Assembly: GCA_964036155.1 (NCBI GenBank)
Contig: OZ038423.1
Coordinates: 10,245,249-10,309,248, forward strand
Source of the DNA: Diploscapter coronatus
Lineage: Eukaryota; Nematoda; Chromadorea; Rhabditida; Rhabditidae
Reading direction: 5' to 3'
Length of the DNA: 64,000 bases
This document shows, in pieces, positions 37,701-49,424 of this stretch. The stretch's first letter is position 1, and every line of letters begins with the position of its first letter. The notes beneath the pieces were generated by a model. That model was not told the origin of the DNA and searched no databases. It saw only the letters and a list, made by a program, of their open reading frames with translations. The position numbers were made by a program, and so were the translations under genes.

Positions 37701-40700
37701 TTTATCTAAGTAATTTTCTAATATTATAGTAAATTTAGTAAGTATCGAAAGAAGAATACGAAAATTAAACATTGATAAATACTCGCAATAAAATTAGGGT
37801 AACCTGGAAACCGCATGAACTCATGGCATGCAAAATAGTGTGGGAAAAGAAAGCCTAACACCCAAAAACCGCCCTATTTCGCATGTCATGAGGTCAATGC
37901 GTATCATTCAATTTTCAAATAACCAAAATGACACACATTTTCATAAACGAATATCGCTTGTGTTCGTTCGTGTTTGAATATTTTGGGCTGGTTTTTGATA
38001 AAGAGTCACTTTATCGGGTTTATCGTCGAATGGGGTTGATCTATTTGAACCTGTTTTTGTTTGAAGGGTGCTCCCTTCCCAAATTTTCGATTTCAAACTA
38101 CCACGTTTCTACCACAAACGTATTCTTGTAAGGGGATAGAACTTGGAGACTCTGGTCGTTATTATTTATATATTGAAAATTTGACAACTTTTGCGACTTT
38201 TTGCAGTGGAAGTTGACATTTTGGCTCATTAGTTATCAAATATCGAATTCCACTCATTCATTTCTCCTTCGTCGCATCAAAAATCAATCGAGTCCTTGCT
38301 AGTTGTAGGTTCAAAAATGATCGAAACTCGATCGAGCAAGCTATAAAGTGACCCTTTTATGCATGAAACTTGTCAATTTCCACAACTTTTGCAAAGAATT
38401 ACAAAAATTTCAAACCGGTGTTGGTTGACATTTTAGACTTGAAACTTTCAGGATATAACCTTCGTACTGGTAGAAATATTCTACCAAAAGTGCAAGAGCG
38501 TACACCAATCAGACCGAATTTTAGTCAATTTCCGCAACCTTTTAATCCTAAAAACACGTGGTTTCTTTTATTTCCCAAGTTTTCTCTAACGGAAGGACTT
38601 TTTAGATCTTGAAATTCCCTACAAAACTCGAGCATTGAAATTTCACCAAAGTTTTAGGCTTTTGCAGATAGCCAGTTCGGAAAATTTGCTTACGAAGAAG
38701 AATTGCAATGTTTGCATATTCAAATTTGCGCATTTGAGTTCTCTATCTTTGTCTCAAAAATATTGTAGTTCCATCTAAAAATTCGGAATGCAAATTTAAC
38801 TCGAACATTTTTGAAGTTGCAAAGTTGATCTTCAGATTTTGCAAATTAATTTCCTATTTTATATTTTCGGCTTCTAAAAGCGGATATCAGAATCTGTTCT
38901 AGCTAGGCTCGGGAAAAATTCAGCTAATGGAAATCGTAGGAAATTTCGTGTCTAATTTTTCTACTCGCTTTATAGTGCCGTATCACATGCTTCGAACTTC
39001 ATTGGCAAGACTATGGACGCGGTCGGTTTTGTGACTTGGGATTTTGCAGGGCTTAGTCCCGATTGAGGAACGAAATTTGTATTTCAGCCCAAAAACGCAC
39101 CTCTCGTTTCCATAACTACATCAAACCCACTATATGTTGGCTGTAAATACGTACTTTTTTGCGATCTTTTCTCTTTAAAATATCGTTGAAAGTTTGTATC
39201 TCAAGAGTCTCTTTTTTCTCTGCGGCATTTCACAGCTCTCATGATTTGAATTGAATTCAGTGATATCTTAAACCTCTAATCTCTAACCTAGAAAGGGTCA
39301 CGGTAACCGCGTTTTTTGCCATAAATGCACAATTTTCGAAGATGAAAGATAGAAGAAATGTATTCGAGAAGATATGGCATATACGGCAAGGGATCGGCGA
39401 AAATTATGAGGTTGCACACGAGGAAAATACAAATTTTTCTGGAAAACACTTTAAAATTGAAAACATTATAATTGCAACAAAAAAACGACAAATTCGCGAA
39501 AAAATCCAAGTTTATAATTGAAACTTGCAGCAGAAAAAAAACTACAAATTTTGAAAGGAAATGAACTTCATGATGCGAAAAAGTGACTTAATGATAAACT
39601 AATAATTCAGAATTTAAGTAGAGACTGAAAAACTCTATGCCCATAAAATTCTAGTCCCAAAAATCTGCATCTACTTTGATCTCAGACTGTTTCGAATCTT
39701 GGGGTTTTGGAGAAGACTATAATTGCTACTTTATTCCATCTCTCCCTCTTACATAACTGTTTCAATGTCTAAATATCATCTCCTCTTTCTGCATGATCTG
39801 AGCAATTATTTAGTCTTCATGCTATTTCTCTCTCTCTCTCTCTATCTCTCTATTCCAGCTGAAATAGTACGAGGAAATTAGAGTGGAAAACATCACGCCA
39901 CACCGTTTTGTCGATCAGAGAACGAAAAATGCGAGACGGATCGGTTTAATCCGGGCCCAGACGGGCAGGTGTCCTAGAAGTATGAAGAACTCGCGGCACC
40001 GTTGCGGGGATCACCCCGGATTAGGCATGAGACCGATCGCGGCTAGACGACCGGCGCGGAAATTCGCCAAAACCGAGAATAATCCCGAAAGGCATTAGGT
40101 AATTACACCCATTAGCTTTGATTGCGTCTAGAGATGCATGGAAATAACCGTTGATCAGATAATTGCAGGGAAAGAATGGAAGGGGATAGACAGAGCAAAG
40201 AACCGTCTCATTAGAGTGATCAAAAATGGTTCACGTGAAGATCATTCGATATTCATATTTCTAGCAAGAGACTCGAGCTGATGTGAGGAATTTTGAAGAG
40301 AGTCAATTTTGTTAGGAAATTTCATGAGACGAAAGAAAGGAAGTGAATATTCATAACTTTACTCTTTATATTGATAACTTAAGGAATACCTAATATTGCG
40401 CGCCAGGGAATAGTATAAGGCTGCATATATTTTAGCAAGTGCTGGAAATTAGGCCACGCTCCCCTCGAAATTCGACTGCTCAACAGAGCTAGCCCAATTT
40501 CGACCGATTCTCGCAAAATAATTACGCCTCTCATTAATTACTTTCGATAACCATATTCCAAATAATTACATAGTTGGCTGATCAACTTTTAGAGCGTTTT
40601 CACATAGGATTCATACAGTTTACATTGTAATTCGACCAATCAAAGACTTTTCTCGAGTTTTCGTTGCTGAAATTGAGGAAAACGGCGGCATTTCAGTCTA

Positions 40701-43403
40701 ATTGGGATAATTGGCCAACTATTCAATTATTTATATGATAATTATCCGAGGTAATTAGCTAAAACAGTAATTAGATCACGAACATTGGTCGAAAATTGAG
40801 CAGTTAGGTTGAACCTACATGGTTCAATATTCAAATCAGTGAACAGTTTAAGCCATAAAGGAAGGTAGTCTATGCTCTGGATAGAGACGGCTAATTTGAA
40901 GCACCCAGACGACCAATTTCAAATATCTTCATTCCATCATCAGCTTGGCTATGATACTATCATATTATCTCGTTAAACCACTAATTGCTGTACATTTGAT
41001 GTATTCGGGTTAGAGAGTGACCAAGTGAACACCGGCTACTCGTCTCTAATTGCTTATCTGGAGTGTCTAGAAAGGTTAATTGGAAGATCATATGAGTCAT
41101 TTGCGAGTGACCATCACTTGAGCTAATTAGTTTCTCGATCTTAGTATTGATAAGAGCTTGGAAATTTACTTCAACGCTAAATATTTCAGCTAGTTAGTCT
41201 ACTTTTTCTTAGTGAATTGGCAGAATTATGCTAATTTAACGAAGAAGCTAAATTTGTGAAAGGGTAGTTCTTGTTCAATCTTTTCCAGTATCATCTTGAT
41301 CTTCTTATCGATAAAGACGAAAGATTTGTCCAATGGCTGCGCTATTTTTAGGCTTCGCAAACGCATTTCTTATGGCTACTTTTGCGGGATAAGAACAATA
41401 TCCACGAACAGATATTGGTGCAACTTAGGTGCCCTGGTTATTAAAAAGTTTTCCTGAACGCATTTGCACCTACAAGGTGGTAAGAACAAACTGAAAATGT
41501 GAACACGCATTTTCCTTTTTTAAGCTTGCAACACTATTTTGGCTGTTTGAATCGTTCATGTTCTCAATGCCTTTTTCAGGATATCTTATTTCTATGGGAG
41601 CTAAAGTTTTCTCGATAAGCCTTCAATCTCAAGCTCGCTTTTGTACTTTTGCAGCGCCACGTCTTGTACCTTTATTAGTGAAAACTTGTGAACTCAATTT
41701 AAGGGCGTGGTCTAGGTGGCCAATGAGAATTTGCAAGCTGAAGTTTACTGTATTAGGGAAAAATATGGAATTTCAAGGGACTTTAGCAAATAAATTCACC
41801 AATTTCAGCAATCTTTATATGGTGTGTGTCTTCTGATTCTGACGACTTCGATGTTACCCAAATTGGTAATGCTGTTGTCGAAGCCAACTCAAGTTCCATA
41901 CATCCCGATGGTCGTGTACATTCTCGGAATTTCGCTAAACCTATTCCATGTAAGTAGGAGTTTTGAATTAAATTGTTCAAGTCAAAAGTTAGATAACAGT
42001 TACTAGACGACGGAATCTAATGAGAAAAGCTACTGTAAGAAAGGGAAGGTTTGGTCAAATAGCAGTTACCTAATTTAATCCATTTCCAAGTGTGTGCAAA
42101 GCACTTTTAGGGGCAAGAGAACGAATTACTTTATCAAGATTTGATCAATCGATGAAATTGTCAAGACCCATTTGATCGACAATTTAAGCTGTACGTCTTC
42201 TACCACTGGTATTGGCATGTGACGAGGGAGTGGGGCTCTGTGGTCAAAATCAAATTCGGACAGGTCCTAAGGAATGCCAACAATCGATCGAGACGGTTAG
42301 AAATTCGAATAACACCCCGCAAAACTGCCGACTCAGGGACAAACCAATGGTTCCCCGCTTCCAAATGCCGGAAGAGATGTTCGAAGATGTCGACATTCTG
42401 GATGACCCCAATCGAGAGACGCCTCCACCCCCTGTAGTCGCGACGAAACTCACCTGGGACTCGTATGAGAATCAGCAATTGAGACATTCGGTAAGCATCT
42501 CAAATTAGATCTGCTGGAAAGGGCGTAATATGTCACGAGATTCCGAGTATAATAGGTCAACAAATATTGTCTGATGCTATGATTTTGCTGAGCAGCCGCA
42601 TTTCCATATAGAATAAGAGTAATGATATATAGTTCGAAGAAAGCTATGTCGTAAGTGTCGCTGAATGACACGAGAAAGAACATTCATTGTCGGCTGACTA
42701 AGTTTGAACAGTCTTCACTTTACAGGCATGTATGCAAGCGGCTGGGACTCATGTCAACAAGAACAAGAATATCATCGGCGAGAACAGACGAAGAAGAAGC
42801 AGTGGCAGAATCGTGGAACAGGAAGAGCGGATGATGGTGTACACTGAGGAGGCAGTCGTCGAGTGGGCAGACCTCAGCAACATGAAGGACAATCTGGGCA
42901 AGCAGAGGAAGTACGAGAAGAATGAGAAGAATACCGGAACAAATCAAGTGAGTTCATCGAATTCTCTCTTATTGAACCTAAAAGAAAGGCAATTGTTTCC
43001 TCCACGATGAAGTGATCATTCTTCAATCTTTCAATGAATTTGTAATGGGGGAAAAGTGAACGGTCTTGAGAGCTCATGATTTGGAAGGAAGTTTTGAAGA
43101 ACTGGGAATCTGACTACAAAACGAATATCCGAATTCCAGAGATACGAAAAGAACCGCGCCGCGCAACGTCGTCAAAGGTATCGATCCAAAAGACAGCAAG
43201 AAGTCGAGCAACCCGACCAAGAACCACCACTGCAAGTCCAGATTGCGAAATGCGCTGTGGAAGGAGAGGTACGAGAGATACGTCGGGGCACTGGAAGGAA
43301 ACTTCCGCCAACGCCGAATCTGCCAATGCATGGCGAGCTGCCACATCGTATGAGGAATGGAGGGAGCAGGCAGATTTTTGAGATGGAGAACACAAGGATT
43401 TGA
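31789..43403 (+). CDS. Unrecognised multi-pass membrane protein with long basic tail; 5' end unresolved
   Basis: Exons: 31789-31838, 31881-32114, 32376-32462, 32508-32607, 33030-33169, 41809-41949, 42189-42295, 42337-42490, 42726-42947 and 43140-43403. They give at least 499 residues in one frame. Visible hydrophobic segments are ICVCISLLQIIVCIYALA, VIFDIGLFHSLWGI with FIWCVSHASSLISSVPVAYI, LYGVCLLILTTS, and VPYIPMVVYILGISLNLF. About 250 hydrophilic, R/E/Q-rich residues follow, including RAAQRRQRYRSKRQQ. The protein ends ENTRI, which fits a class I PDZ ligand (T-x-I). The 8.6-kb intron appears to use a GC donor (CAG|GCAAAC). A 45-nt in-frame segment at 42219-42263 (GTGACG...GACAG) could also be an intron. 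I do not recognise the family; the tetraspan layout with a C-terminal tail is only loosely LAPTM-like. Confidence 0.65.
38170..38560. other. Phased A/T clusters (PATC-like) in the long intron
   Basis: Runs of 3-5 T or A recur about every 9-10 bases, for example the T runs at 38180, 38189, 38198 and 38219, then again from about 38376 (CAATTTCCA, ACTTTTGC, AAATTTCA). This matches the periodic A-n/T-n clusters known from nematode germline-expressed introns. I judged it by eye, without a periodicity score. Confidence 0.4.
39827..39856 (+). repeat. CT microsatellite
   Basis: A (TC)n tract of about 26 bp with one A interruption, just 5' of the GC-rich island in the long intron. Confidence 0.85.
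39930..40070 (+). ncRNA. GC-rich structured island, possible non-coding RNA (strand uncertain)
   Basis: About 140 bp of GC-rich sequence inside an AT-rich intron. Several nested pairings are visible: GATCGGT (39939-39945) with ACCGATC (40032-40038), and AATCCGGG (39948-39955) with CCCGGATT (40015-40022). There are also hairpins GCCC-AGAC-GGGC (39955-39966), CGGGG-ATCA-CCCCG (40005-40018, an alternative to part of the second pairing) and GGCG...CGCC (40053-40068). The sequence can also be read as a 71-codon ORF (39883-40098), Arg-rich and without family similarity. No Sm site, tRNA arm or known snoRNA box was recognised, and pairing is equal on both strands. It is a candidate only. Confidence 0.35.
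40099..41150. promoter_or_regulatory. Cluster of TAATTA/TAATTG homeodomain-type sites
   Basis: At least a dozen TAATT(A/G) cores lie in about 1 kb, e.g. near 40101, 40160, 40520, 40536, 40561, 40707, 40738, 40754, 40770, 40980, 41046, 41080 and 41124. Several have GATAATTA or CTAATTAG contexts. The cluster lies in the 8.6-kb intron, beside the GC-rich island. This is the core bound by Antp/LIM/paired-class homeodomains. An enhancer role is inference. Confidence 0.35.
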
Positions 43404-44317
43404 GGGAAGAAGATCTTATCAGAGATGGTAAAATTGTATTCAAAGTCAGACTCTAAAGCTTCTAAGTTATTGTGAGACTGATACTGAACGTAAGAGCCAT
43501 CTATATCAATTGCGAAGAGTTCGATTTCCCATCTTATCTGCTCAGGCAAGAGTCAACGGATCAGTATGGGGACGTGTACTGACCAGTTGTCTATTGTTTG
43601 AGTGGCTTAAAATCGGCAAATTCGGAATTTATTACTTGATCATAGAGCTATGAGAGATTTTATTATCGAGATTTCGCAAGGTTCAATCGGAATTCTAATA
43701 CTTCAAGGACTTTACATCCAAAAATGTGATACTTCATCGATTCGAACTTAAAACTTATCTCAATTTACTCAAGAATGTAAAGCTAATATTCAAAGATTAT
43801 GTTATGTCTAGAGCTCATATATCTACGGCTACATATAAAAGTTATAGATTAAAACTATATATGAAATAAAGTTTTAAAGTTGAATCAATTGAGTTTTGCC
43901 TGAGCATTTCTGAATTTATAGTGGGCATTTGGTACTTGCGATGTGCTTTATTTGTGTACAAGCAGTTAAATGAAATGATAAAATGTAGTTATTTAAATTG
44001 TGAGAGAAGTCTGGCTAAAGTGCACGAAAATATTTTCATTTCTCTGACCGACCTTTCGTAGACAAAATGTTCACTTTTTGGAACGCTTAGTCTTTTTTAT
44101 TTGTCGCCTTTTTCGGCTCCTCCCTTTCGCGCATTGTACTACTAAGCCGTTGTCATGACAACCTATTTGGGCAGAGCCCATTTTTATCGACCAATAATAA
44201 TATTCTCGTCATTTCCTTCGAAATATAGCTAGTAATTTGGCAATTTATTGAGTCGAATTATCTTTTTAGCCGAATAATTTAAACTAATTTACAAGTTAAC
44301 TAATTAAGACCTAATTT
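43404..44317. other. Intergenic region
   Basis: AT-rich. It holds the 3' UTR of the membrane-protein gene and the promoter of the TBCCD1-like gene. TCTTTTTAG at about 44262-44270 is a good trans-splice acceptor for the downstream ATG. Nothing else is recognised. Confidence 0.4.
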
Positions 44318-46515
44318 ATGGTGACGGAAATTTGGATATGGCCCAAGAGTGACTATTTCTTGAATCATCTACCCGTTTTCTACAATATTTTCGCGGTAAA
44401 AAACTCAAGATCGTCAAAAAATATCGAAAATGACCTCGACAAAGACGACATTTTGAAAGGAGTACATTGTCTATTGGATAAGTTATTTCCGGATCAGAAA
44501 ATCAGGTATTCAAATTCTCTTTATTCCTAAATGAAATATAATTCAGCAAAGAGAAATGGCTACTAGCCACTAGTGAAATCGGGTTAGACCGTTTTCTGAC
44601 AGAGATAATTTTTGAGACATGTCAAGAAAATGAGGTAGCTCTCGAAGACATAATCTGTTCAATAAATTGAAATTTAGACTGCACACATTTCACCGTTAAC
44701 TTACGATCTTTTCCTGGTTTTGATATTGTCAATTGACAATGGATTTATGTAAGAAACGAAGTAAATTTGATGATTAGGCAAATTTTAGCGCTCTCCCAAT
44801 ATGCGACTTAATATGCGGAGTTCTGAAGAAGTATTCAGGTCAGATCAAGAATTTTTAGTAGAGAATATTTAAAATAAAAATTCAGATGATATTGTCCAAT
44901 TACTGTATAGGGCTAAAAGTAGCTGTCTACCATCTGAATTGAGCATGATAGAATTCGCGAAAAACGAAGTAATTTCCAACCATCATCCTCCAAAAATTCA
45001 GAAAATTTAGGATGTCGTTACATTTCTCGACGATCATTTTGAGGGTATTATTGGAGTCGGCTCTGAGAGAATAACTCCTTGTTCACAAATCGTGAAAAAT
45101 CTCTGGATGAATAAAGACAGGGTATTGTAGCCGCCCGGAAATTGGTAAAAGAAAAAAGTGTCAAATTTGACATGACCTTCCCTTCTATCAATTTGCTGGA
45201 CGAATTCACCAATTTATTCTCGATTTGATTTTGCAAATTTAGATTTCCCTATATCGAATAGGCAAAAATCTATCAGAATGTCTGTGCAGAGACCCACTAC
45301 AACTGGCTGATTTACCCATAGAAAATGTTTTTTAAATCTACTTTTTAAGGAAATTTGAAATTTTAGGGCCTGAATAGTGACAAATTCAGCAAACGAACCA
45401 CTGTAGGTGGACCATCGAGAAGAATCATTATTGAAAAGTGGAGCAGGATTCAGGTTTCAATTTTCCCTTAAAGTATTGATATTTAAAAAGAAAATTAGAT
45501 ACTTCGTCAACCCGTCTATAGCAAGGCTCATCTTCGCATATCGACAAATATCAACGGTGCCTCATCGATGCTTTCGCCTTGGTGGTATTTTTTAAATATA
45601 AAATCTTGAGACCAGAATAACATTTTTTGAGTTTCCGAAATCGATCAGTTTCCTAGAATGTCGACAAATTTTAGCTGTGAATCCCTCATCATCGATTCTG
45701 TGCGAAATTGCCAATCTATCGTGGTTGCATCCGTCAAGAAGCTGGCCCTGATCACGAATTGTAGTGACACGAATATTACGGTATCAATGCTTCGAAAATG
45801 TTATGATCTCCGAAAATACTCGCGGTTTCATGGGCGAGCTCTTTTCTCCCCTTTTTTGAATGAAAGAAAGAGACTGCCCATAAAATCATGTAGCATTTGC
45901 AGAACAAATAGAATTTTAAAACTCATGATAAAGAAATCCCGAATTTAGCTATCCTGCGACCAACTAGTCTTATGGAATTGCAAACGGGTGTCGATATTCC
46001 TAATGACCAGAAAGAAAGTCGTCATTTTCGACTCGGAAGATATTCAACTCGCCCCATATAATTTGGCTTTCGACGTAAAATTCTAATTTTTATCTTCTCC
46101 CACAAAGGTAGTTTTAGGGAATTCAAAACGAACTTCGTCAAGCGAACTTCTCGCTATTCCAAAACACCGACGAGTTTCAAGTCATCGAGGTTCGAACAAA
46201 TTTTAAAACCCGTTCTTTAAAAAAAAAAAAACTAGGAAGAAGACTCAAATAATTGGCAACTATTGGACCCAACAGAGTTCTACATCCAGCCGACGCCCCT
46301 TGAAACTAGCCCCTCGATAGAAAAAGTCAATTTTGAACTGAACGTAAAAAAATTTGAGTCTTTAGGATCTAATCGAAAGTTTGCCGAAAGATTATCGCGG
46401 ATCCTGGGAGGAATTTATCGAATCCACCGATGACATTCGCGATGAAGAGCTGTTTGAGAAGATCCCGAAAGCCGATATCGCCTACCTCAGATCGAAAACC
46501 AATCGCATTTACTAG
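44318..46515 (+). CDS. TBCCD1: TBCC domain-containing protein 1 (TBCCD1)-like
   Basis: TBCCD1 is a centrosome/basal-body protein related to tubulin cofactor C. Fourteen short exons: 44318-44505, 44547-44634, 44678-44748, 44789-44838, 44886-44968, 45011-45121, 45243-45326, 45367-45453, 45499-45584, 45675-45780, 45949-46074, 46118-46189, 46236-46343 and 46366-46515. They total 1410 nt, giving 469 residues (human about 557). The diagnostic part is the C-CAP/TBCC beta-helix at about 283-370: LIIDSVRNCQSIVVASVKKL, NCSDTNIT, then VVIFDSEDIQLAPYNLAF. After it come NNWQLLDPTEFYIQPTP and LPKDYRGSWEEF, which parallel the W...P-E-F and LP-x-x-Y segments of TBCCD1 C-termini. The N-terminal half is poorly conserved (EIWIWPKSDYF). 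An AATAAA signal sits at 46536, just past the TAG stop. Confidence 0.8.
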
Positions 46516-46541
46516 ATTTGTCTTTTTTCAATTCGAATAAA

Positions 46542-48055
46542 TTTTTTAACATTATTCATTCTTCAGTGTCTTTGAAAAAAGACTTGGTGAGGGCAGGGAA
46601 TGTGTCCGCGAAGGACGCAATACTATGAACATACGGTACAGAGACGCAGAGCACGGTGGTTAATCTCGCGAGTACCCCTTTCTCCTCTGCAGAAGTCTTT
46701 TTGAGAGATAAACAAGTAGTAAATTTATAGGGCGCAAGCAGGTTCACGAGAGCCATATTTCGCTATTACTTTTGCTCAGGAAAATGTATTCTGGGGTAAC
46801 TAAGAGTTTTGATAAAGAAAAATTGATTTAGAACAAGAGTCGAGATTTCCCGAACTTCTAAATGAACATGTTTTCTCAAACTTCAAACTGGTTGCAGGCT
46901 TTTGCAGACAAAAATTATGCTGATTTTGGCACAGAACTGTTTTATAAGGTTTATCATCGATCTAGGTGTGATTTTTCGTGACACTTGGCCTTTGTAAGGA
47001 TACTCGCTTCCAATTTTTAGGGTTCCTCAACTATCACTTTTTATTACATCTTGTGCATTTGCAGTTTGCGTTCTATAGTTGTATTTTTGAATTCCCAAGC
47101 TTATTCATCTGTTGAATTCGAAATTTCTACGATTTTGTTTGGGAAACATTTGCACTTTCCTTTTCTTTCTCTATCCCTTTCGCCGACTTGCAAATCTTGT
47201 CGCAAAACTGTGGCACCTGCACCAAAGGCACGTTGTTTTTGTATTCATTCTACATCTTTTCCCTTGCTATCTCGATAATGAATCAAAACATTTGACATTT
47301 TTTATCCCCCTTTTCGAATATCGCCCATCTTTAACCACTCTTTCACATTCAAATCATCCAAAACAACCACCTTCCATCAATACCCTTTCTCAATTCTTCA
47401 CTGAAAACAAGTTGCTTTTCGTACCATTCTGCGTCTTTTCACGCACTACTTTGCCTATCTGACCACTTTCAGTCGATGAACCATATCTGATTAGAAGGGC
47501 TTTATCTTTGTTTATAATTCGGCATCTCCTCTTGCGTTATTTCGCTGACCCGGCCTTTCTTCGCCAGATGAAGACTGCACTCTTGCCATTGTCTTATCCC
47601 TTTCGTTCGAAAACCGTTCATTTTTGCTATTCTCCTTCAAATCGTGCAATACAGTCACTTCTATCAATCCTTCTCGGAATTTTCATCCTTTTAAATTTCA
47701 GATATCGTATCTCAGCTCTATTATCCACCTAACTTGGATAAATCTCGATGTCTAAATCATCGCATTTTGAACGAAAACTATTTTTGCAAAAATGAATATT
47801 GGAGGAAAAAGCAACTTTTATCATAAGGTAAGCTGCTGCAGAGCATATATTCGGCACAAAATGAACATGACTTTCGATAACAATGGGATGACGGAACGAT
47901 TTATGTCATATGAGGGAGTGATTTTTCTCATTCACTTTTAAAACTGAAGTTTTCATTTATAAAGCGTTCCGTCAAATAGAAGCTACCTTGTGAATTTGTT
48001 AACTTTGCCAAAATGTTCTTACAATTGCTTTATATTCATATTTACCCATTTTAAG
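46542..48055. other. Intergenic stretch with pyrimidine-rich block
   Basis: About 1.5 kb. From roughly 46980 to 47740 the plus strand is C/T-rich, which creates S/F/L/P-rich ORFs up to 116 codons with no family similarity. Words such as TGCGTTATTTCGCTGA (47533) recall the CACTATTTC repeat at 15 kb. The 5' exon(s) of the next gene must lie here or further left, but I could not identify them. Confidence 0.4.
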
Positions 48056-48937
48056 GACATCATCTCGATTACCTGATCTCTCGAGCTGTCGAGAGTCTTG
48101 TGATTCGAGTTCTTCTAGGAACTGGCCTCAACTTGATCGTAAGTACTTATTTACTCAGTGTTCCAAATGATCTATTTGTTGTATTTCAGCACGAAAATTT
48201 GGAGGATCCGGTCACGGAGCTAAGCGACCTGGATGCATTCCAGATCGTTTATCTCTGGATGTCGAGGTATGTCGTCACGATCAGTATAAAAATTAATCAA
48301 TTATAGAATAGATCAATTTTGCTATTAGTTTTATATGCTAACACAATTCTTGCTGCTTTTTGCTTTCAATTATCTTCATAATTATTTTCGGTTTAGGGCC
48401 TGCAGGAACTCCTATAAGCTTTATTATAGTGAGGATCCACATTACGATTTTGGGCCACCGGCATCGACGATCCTCCGACTGGATGTCGCCACGGCCATTT
48501 TACTTCCGTAAGCGATAATTTTAATATTAACTCTATATACATAAAAAAAAAGAATTGATGAATTAAGTTTTGAGTATTTATGAAGTATTTCATGAAAATC
48601 TGAATAAACTTTTGCTAAGTAATTCGACTATGGAGAGTTCAAAAAATAAAATTTTGAGCTTTGAGCTTTGCAAGTGATTGAAATTCGCATAAAATGCCAT
48701 TTTCTGATCTTTTGAAAAATTCCAAGATCGGTAAATCAAACGTCATTCTGAGTTCTCCCTGAGCCTCGCAAGAAGTTTTTGTGATTTGACCAGGAGATTC
48801 AGACCTTTTCATACAATTTAAGAAATCAAAATATTTGAGTTTTCAGGTGCGTGTGCGTGTGTGTTATTGTGTGGCGGGAAGCGAAGTTCGTCTACCTCCT
48901 CGTGGTGCTTCCTGGATATCCCTCAAGGGGTAACTGA
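48056..48937 (+). CDS. Partial gene for an unrecognised membrane protein
   Basis: Four exons with good splice sites read in one frame: 48056-48138, 48190-48266, 48397-48507 and 48847-48937 (TGA). They give about 120 residues. Hydrophobic segments are SLVIRVLLGTGLNLI, ATAILLPCVCVCVIVW and FVYLLVVLPGY, separated by an acidic loop (HENLEDPVTELSDLDAFQIV). The first exon starts in phase 1 after an AG, so at least one 5' exon is missing. The 3' end is also open to doubt: GG|GTAACT just before the stop could be a donor leading to further exons. CVCVCV is encoded by a (GT/GC)n tract and may vary in length. No family is recognised. It may be a decayed or incompletely assembled gene. Confidence 0.45.
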
Positions 48938-49424
48938 ACGACGACAACAATTTGATCTATAAAAATCTAAACATTTTCTAAATTATCTTTGAAATAGACA
49001 ATAAATCATGTATTTAGCTAATAAATGAATAGTTCGAAAATTTAAAAAAATCTTCTAAATACCTCATTTTGAAATTCAACAGGTTTTCAGCAGCAATAGA
49101 AACGATATCATAACGTTAGTAATTATGGCAAATACTTGGTGATACGAGGTGTGCATTTACGTCGTTTATAACCGATAAGAGTAAATACAGTTTTATTTCA
49201 GCATCCATCTTCAAATTTTAGAATTTTTAAATGATAAACCGTGTTTAAGAATTGAGTTTTAATCTGATAAGAACTGCGAAGCATCAATTTAGTAGTTCCA
49301 TTCTCTTTTCTTCAATGACCAATTTCAAACTCATTAATTGCAGACTTTCTCATTCAATCAATACTCTTCTACTATTTCCATTTTGAAATAATACTATGGC
49401 GATTGTTTAGGTCTCTTAACAAAG

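Noticed and set aside
39944..40050. GGTTTAAT followed by a GT in the structured island, recalling a spliced-leader RNA
   Set aside because: Only the first eight bases match SL1, there is no Sm-binding site, and the length and hairpin order do not fit known SL RNAs.
47112..47462. 116-codon ORF that could look like a membrane protein
   Set aside because: Hydrophobicity comes from a pyrimidine-rich tract; no splice context and no link in phase to the exon at 48056.
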